A DNA stretch of 64,000 nt from Martelella mediterranea DSM 17316 (GTDB taxonomy: Bacteria > Pseudomonadota > Alphaproteobacteria > Rhizobiales > Rhizobiaceae). The notes beneath the pieces were generated by a model. That model had not been told where the DNA came from. It worked only from the letters and a program-made list of their open reading frames with translations, and ran no database searches. Positions 18,164 through 26,947 of the stretch are shown one piece after another. Location: assembly GCF_002043005.1 (NCBI RefSeq), contig NZ_CP020330.1, positions 3,056,001-3,120,000 of the forward strand, read 5' to 3'. How positions within the stretch are numbered: position 1 is the stretch's first letter; every line of letters begins with the position of its first letter. The position numbers and the translations under genes are program-made.

Positions 18164-18981
18164 AACGCTACTGGCTGGAGATGACATCGCCGGAACATGC
18201 GGTGCTGCCGAAAAACACCGTTGCGGTACTGCCCGTCGGGGCGACCGAGCAACATGGCCCGCATCTGCCGGTCGGAACCGATTGCCTTATCAACAACGGC
18301 ATCGTCGCAGCCGCGCTTGAGAGGCTCGGCGACGATATCCCCGCCGTGGTCCTGCCGTTACAGCCGGTTGGCGCGTCGCAGGAACATCTCGATTATGCCG
18401 GTTCGCTCGCCCATCCCGCACCCGATCTGATGCAGTCCTGGACGCGGGTGCTCGACTGCGCGGTGCGCTCCACTGGGCTGAACCGAATCCTGATCTTCAA
18501 CAGCCATGGCGGACAGTCGGGGCTGCTCGCCGCCGTCGCGCTCGACCAGCGTGTGCGCCACAACGTTCTGGGCGCCTATGCCACCTGGTTCGATGCCGGC
18601 TATCCCGACGGGCTTTTCACCGAGGACGAGATCCGCACCGGCTTTCACGGCGGCGATATCGAAACGTCGCTGATGCTGGCGCTGCATCCGGAACTTGTCG
18701 TGACAAAAAACCTTGGCGACTTTCCGTCATCGGTCGATGAAATCGAAGCAAGAACCGGGCAGCTTTCCGCCAATCCCGGCGGTGGGCGCGTCGGCGGCCT
18801 GGGATGGAAGGCGCAGGACCTCAACTCTGACGGCGTGACCGGCAATGCGAGCCGGGCAACGGCCGATAAGGGCAGGGCGCTGCTGGAGTATACCGCGCAA
18901 AGCCTCGCGACGTTGATCACGGACCTGTCAAACGCTCCGATGCCCTCGGACAACTGGCCGCCGGAGCGGTACCGGGCTTGA
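18160..18981 (+). CDS. Creatininase-family amidohydrolase
   Basis: This 273-residue protein has all metal ligands expected of creatininase-type enzymes: E30, H32, D41, H116 (NSHGG) and E168 (FHGGDIETS). Family members hydrolyse cyclic amides or formamides, including creatinine and formamidopyrimidines. It is the last gene of the ABC/nucleoside operon and overlaps the previous gene by 4 bases. Opening or deformylation of a base released from the imported nucleoside is a plausible role, unproven. Confidence 0.88.
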   Translation: MKRYWLEMTSPEHAVLPKNTVAVLPVGATEQHGPHLPVGTDCLINNGIVAAALERLGDDIPAVVLPLQPVGASQEHLDYAGSLAHPAPDLMQSWTRVLDCAVRSTGLNRILIFNSHGGQSGLLAAVALDQRVRHNVLGAYATWFDAGYPDGLFTEDEIRTGFHGGDIETSLMLALHPELVVTKNLGDFPSSVDEIEARTGQLSANPGGGRVGGLGWKAQDLNSDGVTGNASRATADKGRALLEYTAQSLATLITDLSNAPMPSDNWPPERYRA

Positions 18982-19040
18982 CCCACTGCTTTGCGGTTTG
19001 AATTTATAGACAAGGCGCATGGCATTCATCCTGCTTGCAT

Positions 19041-19058
19041 CCAGGCGTTCCCGCCTGG
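19041..19058. terminator. Hairpin between convergent creatininase and nsrR genes
   Basis: CCAGGCG at 19041-19047 pairs with CGCCTGG at 19052-19058 around a 4-base loop, just beyond the nsrR stop codon. No T run follows on either strand, so terminator function is uncertain. Confidence 0.4.
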
Positions 19059-19060
19059 CC

Positions 19061-19504
19061 TTATGAGGGGGAAGGCAGGGGCGGCGAGCCCGGCCCGAAG
19101 ACGTGAGGTGAGAGCACGACGTCGGCGAGCGTGTAGTGGTCGAAAACGTTGAGGAAGGATGTGAGCGCTTCGTTCAGGATCGCCGGCAGCTTGCAGGTTT
19201 TCGTGATCACGCACTGGTTCCCGGTCGCAAAGCATTCGACAAGCGCGAAATCGGCCTCCGTTGCACGAATGACCGCGCCGAGATTGATCCGCTCGGGGGG
19301 CAGCGCCAGACGGAAACCGCCGGAGCGACCGCGAATGCTCACCAGGTAGCCGTTTCTGGTGAGCGCGTTCACAACCTTCATCAGATGCGTCTTCGAGATC
19401 GAATAAGCGGCAGATGTCTCCTCGATGGTGATCAGCCGGTCGCCGGCTGATGCCGCGTACATCAGCACGCGCAGCGCATAATCGGAAAAGGTTGTCAGAC
19501 GCAT
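19061..19504 (-). CDS. nsrR: Rrf2-family regulator, NsrR (nitric oxide sensor)
   Basis: This 147-residue Rrf2-type repressor starts MRLTTFSDYALRVLMY, the standard NsrR beginning, so 19504 is chosen over the longer frame from 19555. The helix-turn-helix is at about 25-55. Three cysteines arranged C-x6-C-x5-C (ECFATGNQC, then TC) can hold the NO-sensitive iron-sulfur cluster. It diverges from nnrU, with an NsrR-like dyad in the shared promoter and a better one at 21980. RirA is also an Rrf2 protein, but the NO-related neighbours favour NsrR. Confidence 0.85.
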   Translation of the reverse strand: MRLTTFSDYALRVLMYAASAGDRLITIEETSAAYSISKTHLMKVVNALTRNGYLVSIRGRSGGFRLALPPERINLGAVIRATEADFALVECFATGNQCVITKTCKLPAILNEALTSFLNVFDHYTLADVVLSPHVFGPGSPPLPSPS

Positions 19505-19582
19505 GGGCGCGCTCCGTGGATGCTGTGGCGACGGAACACAGAGGACGTTCCGCATCCGGGTATTTTCTCTGTTGCCGGTATT

Positions 19583-19605
19583 ATCATATATCGTAGATGA
19601 ATCTT
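19583..19605. promoter_or_regulatory. Possible NsrR operator between nsrR and nnrU
   Basis: The 23-base segment ending in GATGAATCTT matches the 11-1-11 dyad consensus of NsrR sites (AAGATGCATTT, one base, mirror image) at about 14 of 22 defined positions. It sits 28 bases before nnrU and about 80 bases before nsrR. The right half is better than the left. Confidence 0.4.
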
Positions 19606-19633
19606 AAATGTCGGCGGGAGACGGGACCAAAAC

Positions 19634-20323
19634 ATGACGAATTTTCTGCTCGCGATTGTCGTTTTCCTGCTGGCCCATGTCATTCCGCCGGCGCCGCCCG
19701 TGCGGGCACGGCTGATTGCCCTGCTGGGGCGTCCTGCCTACCTCTTCGCCTATTCTTTTCTTTCGATCCTGCTTCTGGTCTGGATCATCGTCGCGGCCCG
19801 ATCTGCGCGGATGATTTATCTCTGGTATCCAGCGCCCTGGCAGGCCCTTGTTCCGGTGATCGCGATGCCGTTCGCCTTCTGGTTCATTGCCGCGGGGCTC
19901 GCGGCGCAAAACCGGCTTTCCATCACCTTCCGGCGCAGCGGTGCGGCGGGCGCGCAAGGCACGATTACCGCCATAACCCGCCACCCTGTGCTGATCGGCT
20001 TTCTGATCTGGTCGCTCGCGCATATTCCGCCGAACGGGGATGTCGTGTCGCTGATCCTGTTTGGCGGCATGGGGCTGCTCGCGCTTGCCGGAATGCCTGT
20101 GCTCGATCGCCGGGCGCGCCGCCGGCTCGGCGATGCCGATTGGGCGACCGTCCGCGCGCAAACCTCCATCGTGCCGTTTCTGGCGATCGTTGAAGGGCGC
20201 GCGCATCTGCGCGCGGATCGAGACTTCTGGCTTTGGACGGGCGTTGGGTTGGCCTTCTATGCCTGGTTTCTGTTGCAGGGGCACCGCCTGCTGATCGGCG
20301 TCGACCCGCTGGCCTGGCTGTAA
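19634..20323 (+). CDS. nnrU: NnrU family inner-membrane protein
   Basis: This 229-residue protein has about six hydrophobic segments and the NnrU-family features ITRHPVLIGFLIWSLAHI and 'NGDVVSLILFGGMGLLALAG'. NnrU proteins are encoded in denitrification and nitric-oxide regulons of alphaproteobacteria; the biochemical role is not settled. It diverges from nsrR and converges on nnrS with only 5 bases between the stops. Confidence 0.88.
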   Translation: MTNFLLAIVVFLLAHVIPPAPPVRARLIALLGRPAYLFAYSFLSILLLVWIIVAARSARMIYLWYPAPWQALVPVIAMPFAFWFIAAGLAAQNRLSITFRRSGAAGAQGTITAITRHPVLIGFLIWSLAHIPPNGDVVSLILFGGMGLLALAGMPVLDRRARRRLGDADWATVRAQTSIVPFLAIVEGRAHLRADRDFWLWTGVGLAFYAWFLLQGHRLLIGVDPLAWL

Positions 20324-20328
20324 CCGTT

Positions 20329-21522
20329 TCAGCTGCGGGGCTTAAGCAGCATCGGTCCGTAGACAACGCAGAAGCCGGCAAAGGCGATGACCCACGCCAG
20401 ACCGGCAAGGGGCATCAGCGTGAACGTCCAGTTGGGATTGAAAGCAGCCACAAGACGCAGGACCAGTGCAATCATGATCGCCAGATAGATTGCGACAGTG
20501 GCCGGTGGTGCCGTCAGCGTATGGCCGGTGTGGCCGCGGCTGGCGCGGGTCATGATGGCAATCGTCATGCCGCCGATGGCGCCGACAGTCCAGCAATGGA
20601 TCGCAGCGCTTTCCGCGCCCCCATCGCCCGTGAAAGCAGCATAGCCGGCGAAGAGGAAGCCGAGACTGACCGGCAGGAATGCAAGATGCAGGATGAAGAC
20701 CAGCGGCTCGGCAAAGGTTTGCAGAGGTCGCCAGCGCCATTGCCGGAACAGGTTGAAGGCGCCGATGGCCATCAGAAGCAAGCCCAGCACCGGCTCTTCT
20801 ATGTCAAATGCGGGAAACACGACCCATGCGCCGAGACCGGCAGCGCTCATCACCATCACGAACCGGTCGAATTCCCCGAAAGCGGGTGGCAGGGCCGGAG
20901 AACCCTGCTTCTTGAGCCAGTTGCGGGTGAAGCTCGGAACAATACGGCCGCCGATGATCTGGATCAGCATGATGATGAGGGCGATGGCGGCGCGTTCGGC
21001 ATAGACGGACGTGCCGTAGCGGATGTTTTCGTAGTAAAACAGGATCTGCGTGGTGGTAAACAGCGAAAGGACCACGATCACCTTCAGGTTCCGCCAATTG
21101 TGTCCGGCCAGGATTTCCTGGGTCAGAAAACCGATCAGCGCCAGAGGGAGGGCGAGGGCAGCGAGATAGACAAGGGCGGGCGGGAGCGAAACCGAAAAGG
21201 CGACGATGACTCGCCCGCCAAGCCAGAGGCCAAACAGGCCCGCAAGCGGCCAACCGACCACCGGTAGACGTCCCGTCCAGTTGGGAACGGCGGTCAGAAG
21301 AAAGCCCGCGATGATCGCCGGAACATAGCCGTAAAGCAGTTCGTGGACATGCCATGAGACGGGCGTGAACATGCTCGGCACCTGGATGAAGCCCAGATAC
21401 CAAGGCACCCAGAGCGCGATCAGCAGGGCGGCGTCAAGAGCGCCGAAAAGGAAGAAGGGCCGGAAGCCATAGCTGAAAAGCGCCGGTCCCTGCCATGCGC
21501 GCAGTCTTGCCATTGTCTTCAT
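20329..21522 (-). CDS. nnrS: NnrS family heme/copper membrane protein
   Basis: This 397-residue polytopic membrane protein begins PALFSYGFRPFFLFGALDA and keeps the NnrS motifs WHVHELLYGYVPAIIAGFLLTAVPNWTGR and TRASRGHTGHTL. NnrS proteins protect against nitrosative stress and bind heme and copper. The upstream NsrR-like operator at 21980-22002 points toward this gene, with a remnant of a second nnrS in between. An ATG at 21513 is an alternative start. Confidence 0.9.
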   Translation of the reverse strand: MKTMARLRAWQGPALFSYGFRPFFLFGALDAALLIALWVPWYLGFIQVPSMFTPVSWHVHELLYGYVPAIIAGFLLTAVPNWTGRLPVVGWPLAGLFGLWLGGRVIVAFSVSLPPALVYLAALALPLALIGFLTQEILAGHNWRNLKVIVVLSLFTTTQILFYYENIRYGTSVYAERAAIALIIMLIQIIGGRIVPSFTRNWLKKQGSPALPPAFGEFDRFVMVMSAAGLGAWVVFPAFDIEEPVLGLLLMAIGAFNLFRQWRWRPLQTFAEPLVFILHLAFLPVSLGFLFAGYAAFTGDGGAESAAIHCWTVGAIGGMTIAIMTRASRGHTGHTLTAPPATVAIYLAIMIALVLRLVAAFNPNWTFTLMPLAGLAWVIAFAGFCVVYGPMLLKPRS

Positions 21523-21530
21523 TGTTCTTC

Positions 21531-21780
21531 TCAGCGATCATGTTGGTTGAGTGTTGCAGGATCGGAGAACGCCGGCCAGTAGACCCTTAGCCAGAGCAGA
21601 AAGCCGCCGGCCCTGAAAATTGCCTCCACTGCGTGATGGTGACCGACGAGTTCGGATGCGATCCCGAATTCGGGAAGAGTTCGGATTGCGATCGCGATAA
21701 CGATCAGTGCGATTGCTATCCTCGTCTCCACGGAAAATGCGAGCGGCTGACCCGTGTGTCTCAGCCCGGCGACACAGTGC
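21531..21780 (-). pseudogene. C-terminal fragment of a second nnrS
   Basis: The reverse frame ending at 21531 reads RHTGQPLAFSVETRIAIA and then LIVIAIAIRTLPEF, ending GGFLLWLRVYWPAF. This parallels the last 75 residues of the intact NnrS next door (GHTGHTLTAPPATVAIYL, then LVLRLVAAF, then FAGFCVVYGPML). The N-terminal 300 residues are absent and no longer reading frame supplies them. It lies 9 bases upstream of the intact nnrS, so it is probably the remnant of a partial tandem duplication or recombination. Confidence 0.5.
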
Positions 21781-21979
21781 GCTTCGTTGCCGGGCTGAAT
21801 GGTGAGCAGGCCGGGCTCGACTACCATCGTCAACCCGGTTGAGCATGTTCATGACATGATCTGCGGCTTGCGTCGGGGCCATTGTGGTGGTTGGCGCGAG
21901 AAACGAAAGGCTGAATAAACGGAACAAGGGCACACCGGTCTGGGTATGGGACGGTCGCTGGCGAACACGTCAAAGATAA

Positions 21980-22002
21980 AACATGTATTTTGTATTCATC
22001 TT
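21980..22002. promoter_or_regulatory. NsrR-type operator upstream of nnrS
   Basis: The 23-base dyad starts AACATGTATTT and ends TTCATCTT. It matches the NsrR consensus (AAGATGCATTT, one base, AAATGCATCTT) at about 19 of 22 positions, counting the pyrimidine at position 7. It lies upstream of the reverse-strand nnrS remnant and nnrS. The match is clearly better than the one next to nnrU. Confidence 0.6.
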
Positions 22003-22124
22003 TTATGAGATCGGTCAACGATTGCTGCAGGGGCGGGTCAAGTTGACGCAGTGAGACCGGTTATTTGCGCATACTGCGATGCCGAGAATCCTTGAACGGC
22101 ATGCAACCAATAGCCGCATGCTCG

Positions 22125-22350
22125 ACAGCGACCGAGGCATCAAGGGTTTTGACATCAACGATTGGCCCTGCCAGTTCCGCCTTGGTTTCATTGCCAAATT
22201 CGCAGGTCGCCCCCTCAAGGAACTGATCTCTCCATTGCTTGAACTGGCGGGCACATCGAACTGCAGGGATAATTCCACCACCGGCTGCTCACTCGGGATG
22301 GCGGCAAACGCCACTTTCGCCTTGAATGCCGGGCTAGGTTTCCGGCATTT
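22125..22350 (-). pseudogene. Decayed IS3-family transposase orfA
   Basis: Read on the reverse strand, 22350-22255 encodes RKPSPAFKAKVAFAAI and then SEQPVVELSLQFDV, the typical start of an IS3-family OrfA helix-turn-helix. A one-base frame change near 22250 continues it as RQFKQWRDQFLEGATCEFG and KAELAGPIVDVKTL, again the standard OrfA order. Sequence beyond that point has diverged. No OrfB or terminal repeats were found, so this is a dead fragment in an A+T-richer intergenic stretch (21834-22619). Confidence 0.7.
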
Positions 22351-22474
22351 ATGCCGAAGTCAGGCAGACATTCCAATTATCCTCGCTGTTCAGGTTTTTC
22401 GGGCCCCGTCTTTCTGCCTCCATGAAAATTCCCCGTGGATCGCAACGAAAAATTCATAAAATCCGTGCAAAAAA

Positions 22475-22501
22475 TAAACTTGAATTAATTAATCAAGTTT
22501 A
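22475..22501. promoter_or_regulatory. Iron-responsive (IRO/RirA-type) box upstream of hasI
   Basis: TAAACTTGA at 22475-22483 and TCAAGTTTA at 22493-22501 form a perfect 9-base inverted repeat with a 9-base A+T spacer. The core TGA-N9-TCA is the rhizobial iron-responsive operator bound by RirA. It lies about 120 bases upstream of the sigma factor gene that opens the heme-uptake cluster. Confidence 0.65.
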
Positions 22502-22619
22502 ATGGCTCACCTCGGAGAGCGCTTCCATGCTGGCAAATGATCATCGGCTTTGTGGGCAGGGGCGACCTCGAACGCGCAATCTAACGTCGGCTGCAGGTTG
22601 CAAGGAGCGTTGGTTTCTT

Positions 22620-23132
22620 ATGACTTCGTGGAAACACCAATTGGCGCGGCTTTTCGCCATGCATCGGGGACATGTCGAGCAGATCGCCTTTCGCAAGGTC
22701 CATGACCGCGAAGCCGCCGCCGATATCGTTCAGACGGCCTTTGCCAAGCTTCTGGCGGCGGAAGGCCGGCAAAGCGAGGAAGAGAGCACCAAAATCCTGT
22801 TCGCGACCGTGCGAAACGAGAGCCTGAACTATCTTTCTGGCCGTTCCCGGCGCTCGCGGATCATGTCGGCGCTGACGACGGAGCAGCTCTATCACGGCTC
22901 GCCATCTTCCCAGGATGCGGTTGAGGGCACGCAGGCGATGACGGCTTTGGAAGCGGCGCTTGCGGAATTGCCCGAGCGAACCCGGACCATCTTCATAAGA
23001 CGCCGCCTGCATGGCGAGAACAATGCCGACATCGCCGCCGATCTCGGGATATCTGTCCGCGCCGTCGAAAAGCATCTGGTGCGGGCGATGGAACATTGCC
23101 GTTCCGCGATCGACGACTACTTTTCCGCCTGA
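22620..23132 (+). CDS. hasI: ECF sigma factor of the FecI/HasI type
   Basis: This 170-residue sigma factor has region 2 (REAAADIVQTAFAKLL, about 30-45) and region 4 (LPERTRTIFIRRRLHG, then NNADIAADLGISVRAVEKHL). The ATG at 22620 is preceded by AAGGAG; the frame extends to 22527 without family similarity. It lies 48 bases before the anti-sigma gene and then the receptor with an N-terminal signalling domain, the cell-surface signalling order of fec and has systems. The iron box upstream suggests it is made under iron limitation. Confidence 0.88.
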   Translation: MTSWKHQLARLFAMHRGHVEQIAFRKVHDREAAADIVQTAFAKLLAAEGRQSEEESTKILFATVRNESLNYLSGRSRRSRIMSALTTEQLYHGSPSSQDAVEGTQAMTALEAALAELPERTRTIFIRRRLHGENNADIAADLGISVRAVEKHLVRAMEHCRSAIDDYFSA

Positions 23133-23180
23133 ATGTGTGTGAAACTACGTGACGCACAGCACCGGGAAGGCCGGCCGAAC

Positions 23181-24182
23181 ATGAGCAAGGAAGAGAACAA
23201 CAGTGAGCTTGAAGACGTGGCCATGCAGTCCATCACGCTGAGCGGCGAGGAGCGAAAAGCCGCCTATGCCTGGCTGGCGCGCCGGGACGACAACACATCG
23301 GCGGCGACCGAGGCGTCCTTTCAGAAGTGGCTGCGCGACAGCCCGAGAAACAGGCGGGCCTATGACGAGGCTTCCCGCCTGTGGGCGATGATGGGCGCGC
23401 CGGCTGCGGCCGTCGCCGCCGGCGGCGAGTGTCGCCCGCCGGTGCGGCGGCACAGGCAACGTTCCGGTTTCTTTGCGCCGGCCGCTCTGGCGGCGTCGAT
23501 CATCCTGACGGCCTGTGCCGCGCTCCTAATTTTCAGTTCCAATATGCTGCAGGACTGGCGGGCCGATGTAGTGACCGCCTACGGCCAGATCAGGGAATAT
23601 CCGCTTCCCGATGGTTCGACCGTCACCCTCGGTCCGGATACCGCGCTGGCGCTTGATTTTGACGGCAGCGCGCGGCGGGATGTCGAGATCCTGCGCGGCC
23701 AGGCGTTTTTCGAGGTCAGGCACGGCCTTCCCGCGCCCTTCACCGTCGAGGCCGGCAAGGGGCGGGTCGAGGTTACCGGCACGGCGTTCGATGTCGACCG
23801 ACTTGGCGATGACGTCACGGTGGTTGTCGAGACCGGTTCGGTCAAGGTTTCGGGCAGCGGCGAAAACGCAGCTCTGCTGGGCGCTTCGGAAATGGTCGAT
23901 GTCGACGATGGCGTTCCAGGCACTGTTCGTGACGTCGATACCAGCCTCGCACTCGGCTGGATGCACGGGCAGGTCTCCTTTGATCGCCAGCCCGTCGACA
24001 AGGTGATGGCGACGCTGCAGCGCTATCTGCCCGCCAAGGTGGTGACCCGCGGGAAAATCGGCGAGCGTCTGGTTTCCGGAAGCTTCCCGACCGATGATCC
24101 GGAGCAGGCGATCCAGGCCATCGCCTCGACCGTCGACGCTCGGGTTCAGCGCTTAACACCCTGGTTGATCGTCATCTACTGA
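23181..24182 (+). CDS. hasS: FecR/HasS-type anti-sigma regulator
   Basis: This 333-residue membrane regulator has a cytosolic N-terminal domain that binds the sigma factor (AYAWLARRDDNTSAATEASF, about 25-70), one membrane segment (about 98-120), a periplasmic FecR domain (GSTVTLGPDTAL, then TPFTVEAGKGRVEVTGTAFDV-like core) and a C-terminal secretin/STN-like lobe (QPVDKVMATLQRYLP). ATG at 23181 is preferred to the one at 23133 by fit to family length. It would relay heme-receptor occupancy to the sigma factor. Confidence 0.87.
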   Translation: MSKEENNSELEDVAMQSITLSGEERKAAYAWLARRDDNTSAATEASFQKWLRDSPRNRRAYDEASRLWAMMGAPAAAVAAGGECRPPVRRHRQRSGFFAPAALAASIILTACAALLIFSSNMLQDWRADVVTAYGQIREYPLPDGSTVTLGPDTALALDFDGSARRDVEILRGQAFFEVRHGLPAPFTVEAGKGRVEVTGTAFDVDRLGDDVTVVVETGSVKVSGSGENAALLGASEMVDVDDGVPGTVRDVDTSLALGWMHGQVSFDRQPVDKVMATLQRYLPAKVVTRGKIGERLVSGSFPTDDPEQAIQAIASTVDARVQRLTPWLIVIY

Positions 24183-24325
24183 TCTTCTGCCAGGGTGGAG
24201 ATGACGCCTCCAAAAAAACTTGAGTAAAAAAGTTCGCTTTTAGCGATCTCACTTGTTTTAGCTGATGAGAGGCACGGTTGCCTCCCGCCGGGTTCGGCGC
24301 GGATAAAACAGGGAATGCTCAATTT

Positions 24326-26944
24326 ATGTTGTATCGAGTAGCGGGCGAGCGGCGTCGGTTCTGCTTCGCTTCGATGTTGTTGTCGTCGGTCGCCTTTGCC
24401 GTTCCGGCTTACGCACAAACCTCTGCCGGCAGCGCTGCTGTCGAAACTTCCGTTTACGATTTCAACCTTCAGCCTTCGGTCCTGGGCTCGACCGTTGCCA
24501 GGATCGGTGCCCTTACCGGCTGGCGCATCTTCTATGGCGGCGATGTGCCATCCGATACGCTGACGACCGCCGTCAGCGGCCGGTTCTCGGTGACCGAAGC
24601 GCTCGGGCTCGCGCTGCAGGGAACCGGGTTGCAGTATCAGGTCACGGGGCCGCGCTCGGTGAGCATCGCCTCGTCGATGTCCTTTGACGACATATCGTAC
24701 ATGAACGATCCCGAGGCGACGCTGCTCGAGCCTGTCTTTGTCACGACCGGGGTTCAGGGGGCGTCGGGCGCCGGTTTCATGGGTACGCCGGACTGGGTCT
24801 ACGACACCGCTGGCTCCGTCAGCGTTGTCTCCCGCGAGGCCATTCTCGGTGCGCCGTCGCGCAGCGCGGGCGATCTTCTCGACAATGTCGCGGGCGTCTA
24901 TGCCAACCGCTCCAATGGCCAGGACCCCGGCATTTCGGTCAATATCCGCGGTCTTCAGGACCAGAACCGCGTCGTCACCATGGTCGACGGCGCCCGCCAG
25001 AACTTTCAGATCGCCGGCCACGGCACCACGTCGCGCGCCTATGTGGACTCCGCCTTCATCCGCGAGATCGATATTGACAAGATGGGCGGCTCAGGCGTCG
25101 GCGGGGCGGGCAATCTTGGCGGATCGGTCAACTTCCGCACCATCATCGCCGACGATCTGATCACCGGCGACAAGGACTGGGGGCTCTCCTTCAATGGAAC
25201 CGGCGGTTCCAACGAATTCAATTTCGACGGTTCCATCGCGGCGGCGACGCAACTGACGGACAGTTTCTCGGTTCTGGCGGGCTACAGCCGCAAGAAGATC
25301 GGCGCCTACGAGATCGGCACGAACGGCGATATCGAGCTCAATCCGGAGACCACGTCGGACAACGTATCGGTGTTCACCGGGTCCGAGGTGGAATCGAGTA
25401 TCCTCAAGGCCGAGGCCCAACTGACAGACGATCTCGACCTGACGCTCTCCTGGCTGCGCAACAGTTCCAAGTTCAGCACCGGCGGCTATATCACGGCCGG
25501 CACGCTGGAAGGCGGCACGCAGGAATCCGAGTATGACGTGGTCAACAACACGTTCACCGCCAATCTCGGCTGGGACCCTTTGAGCGATCTCGTCGATCTC
25601 GACGTCAACCTCTGGTACAACCACCTGCAGAACGATCAGGAATTCGAACAGCTTCTGATCGGCGTCATCCTTGCAGCACCTGCACATTACGAGCTCGGCA
25701 CGTTCGGCGGCAGCATCGACAATACCAGCTTCTTCGAAACGCCGCTCGGCGATCTCACCGTCAATTACGGCATCGAGGGCTTCCACGATGACGGCAAGAC
25801 CGAGGTCGATGCCGACTTCCCGATGGATGAACTCACCGGCAATGAGGGGCTTACCGGGCCGAACCCGACCGGTACGCGCGATGTCTTCAGCGGTTTCGCC
25901 AGCGCCACGCTGGAGCCGACGGACTGGCTCTCACTGACCGGCGGACTTCGCTACGATTGGTACAGAATCAAGGGGATAGGGTCCTACGCCTGGATACGGA
26001 AGCACCCTTCGACCTATGAATGCATAAGAGGAGTCGGCTGCACTGGTGAGAGGGCTTGGCAGGAATGGGCCAAGGAAGATGTCGACATCGACCGGTCCGA
26101 CGGCGCCTTCCTGCCTTCGGTGACGGCGGCCTTCGGGCCGTGGGACGGCCTTCAACCTTTTGTCCGCTATGCGAAGACCTTCCGTCCGCCGACGCTAATG
26201 GAGCAGCTCTGGGGCGGTCAGCACTATATCGGCAGCTCGCCGCTGTCCTTCGCGCCCAATCCGGACCTGAAGGCCGAGCGCGCCGATACCTACGAGATCG
26301 GGGTCAACTATGCCCGGGACGGATGGCTCCAGTGGGATGACAGTTTCAGGATGAAGGCCGTCGGCTTCTTCCGCAAGGTCGACGACTATATCGCGCTCGG
26401 CCACGTCTACAAGGAGACCGGCGAACGCGCCTATCAGTCCTTCGTCAATCTCAACGGCGCAAGCTACATGAAGGGCATCGAGTTCGAGGCCAATTACGAT
26501 GTCGGGCGGTTCTATATCGGCGCTTCGGCAACCCTTCTCGATACCGACTATGCCGACACCTACACCTATTACGGCGAAAGGGCGCCGGGATCGGGGACGA
26601 GCAAGCCGTTCAAGCCCGGAGACGTGCTGAGTTCCGACACGCTCTACGTGCCGCCGACATTCTACCTGACCATGGATGCGGGGCTGCGGTTCTTCGACGA
26701 GCGCCTGACGCTTGGCGGCCGCCTGACCCATTCCAACGGCGGCAAGGCCGGGGACATCGAAACCTACGATGTCGAGAACTACACGGTCTACGATCTTTAC
26801 GGCTCGTGGGTGTTCAACGATACCGCCGCGCTCCGTTTCGCGATCGATAACGTGACCAATCTTGCCTACGTGCCCTCGATGGGCACCGCAGACCTGCCGG
26901 CGCCCGGCAGGACATTCACGGCATCGCTCAATCTGACGTTTTGA
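24326..26944 (+). CDS. hasR: TonB-dependent heme/hemophore receptor with signalling domain (HasR-like)
   Basis: This 872-residue outer-membrane receptor has a signal peptide ending about AYAQ, an STN signalling domain (about 35-110, YDFNLQPSVLGSTVARI), a TonB box (LEPVFVTTG, about 135), a plug and a 22-strand barrel ending in phenylalanine (SLNLTF). The STN domain contacts the FecR-like protein, so the receptor can both import and signal. The hemophore and its exporter genes lie immediately downstream. Heme or hemophore is thus the likely ligand. Confidence 0.88.
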   Translation: MLYRVAGERRRFCFASMLLSSVAFAVPAYAQTSAGSAAVETSVYDFNLQPSVLGSTVARIGALTGWRIFYGGDVPSDTLTTAVSGRFSVTEALGLALQGTGLQYQVTGPRSVSIASSMSFDDISYMNDPEATLLEPVFVTTGVQGASGAGFMGTPDWVYDTAGSVSVVSREAILGAPSRSAGDLLDNVAGVYANRSNGQDPGISVNIRGLQDQNRVVTMVDGARQNFQIAGHGTTSRAYVDSAFIREIDIDKMGGSGVGGAGNLGGSVNFRTIIADDLITGDKDWGLSFNGTGGSNEFNFDGSIAAATQLTDSFSVLAGYSRKKIGAYEIGTNGDIELNPETTSDNVSVFTGSEVESSILKAEAQLTDDLDLTLSWLRNSSKFSTGGYITAGTLEGGTQESEYDVVNNTFTANLGWDPLSDLVDLDVNLWYNHLQNDQEFEQLLIGVILAAPAHYELGTFGGSIDNTSFFETPLGDLTVNYGIEGFHDDGKTEVDADFPMDELTGNEGLTGPNPTGTRDVFSGFASATLEPTDWLSLTGGLRYDWYRIKGIGSYAWIRKHPSTYECIRGVGCTGERAWQEWAKEDVDIDRSDGAFLPSVTAAFGPWDGLQPFVRYAKTFRPPTLMEQLWGGQHYIGSSPLSFAPNPDLKAERADTYEIGVNYARDGWLQWDDSFRMKAVGFFRKVDDYIALGHVYKETGERAYQSFVNLNGASYMKGIEFEANYDVGRFYIGASATLLDTDYADTYTYYGERAPGSGTSKPFKPGDVLSSDTLYVPPTFYLTMDAGLRFFDERLTLGGRLTHSNGGKAGDIETYDVENYTVYDLYGSWVFNDTAALRFAIDNVTNLAYVPSMGTADLPAPGRTFTASLNLTF

Positions 26945-26947
26945 GAT

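Noticed and set aside
21834..22018. Reverse ORFs upstream of the nnrS remnant as the missing N-terminal part of NnrS
   Set aside because: Their translations do not match the NnrS N-terminal motifs found in the intact gene.
22079..22459. 126-codon forward ORF in the intergenic region
   Set aside because: It is antisense to the IS3 orfA remnant and has no recognisable domain or ribosome site.
24183..24325. Third iron box (TGAGTAAAAAAGTTC) before hasR
   Set aside because: The right half is TTC instead of TCA and there is no symmetry in the flanks.
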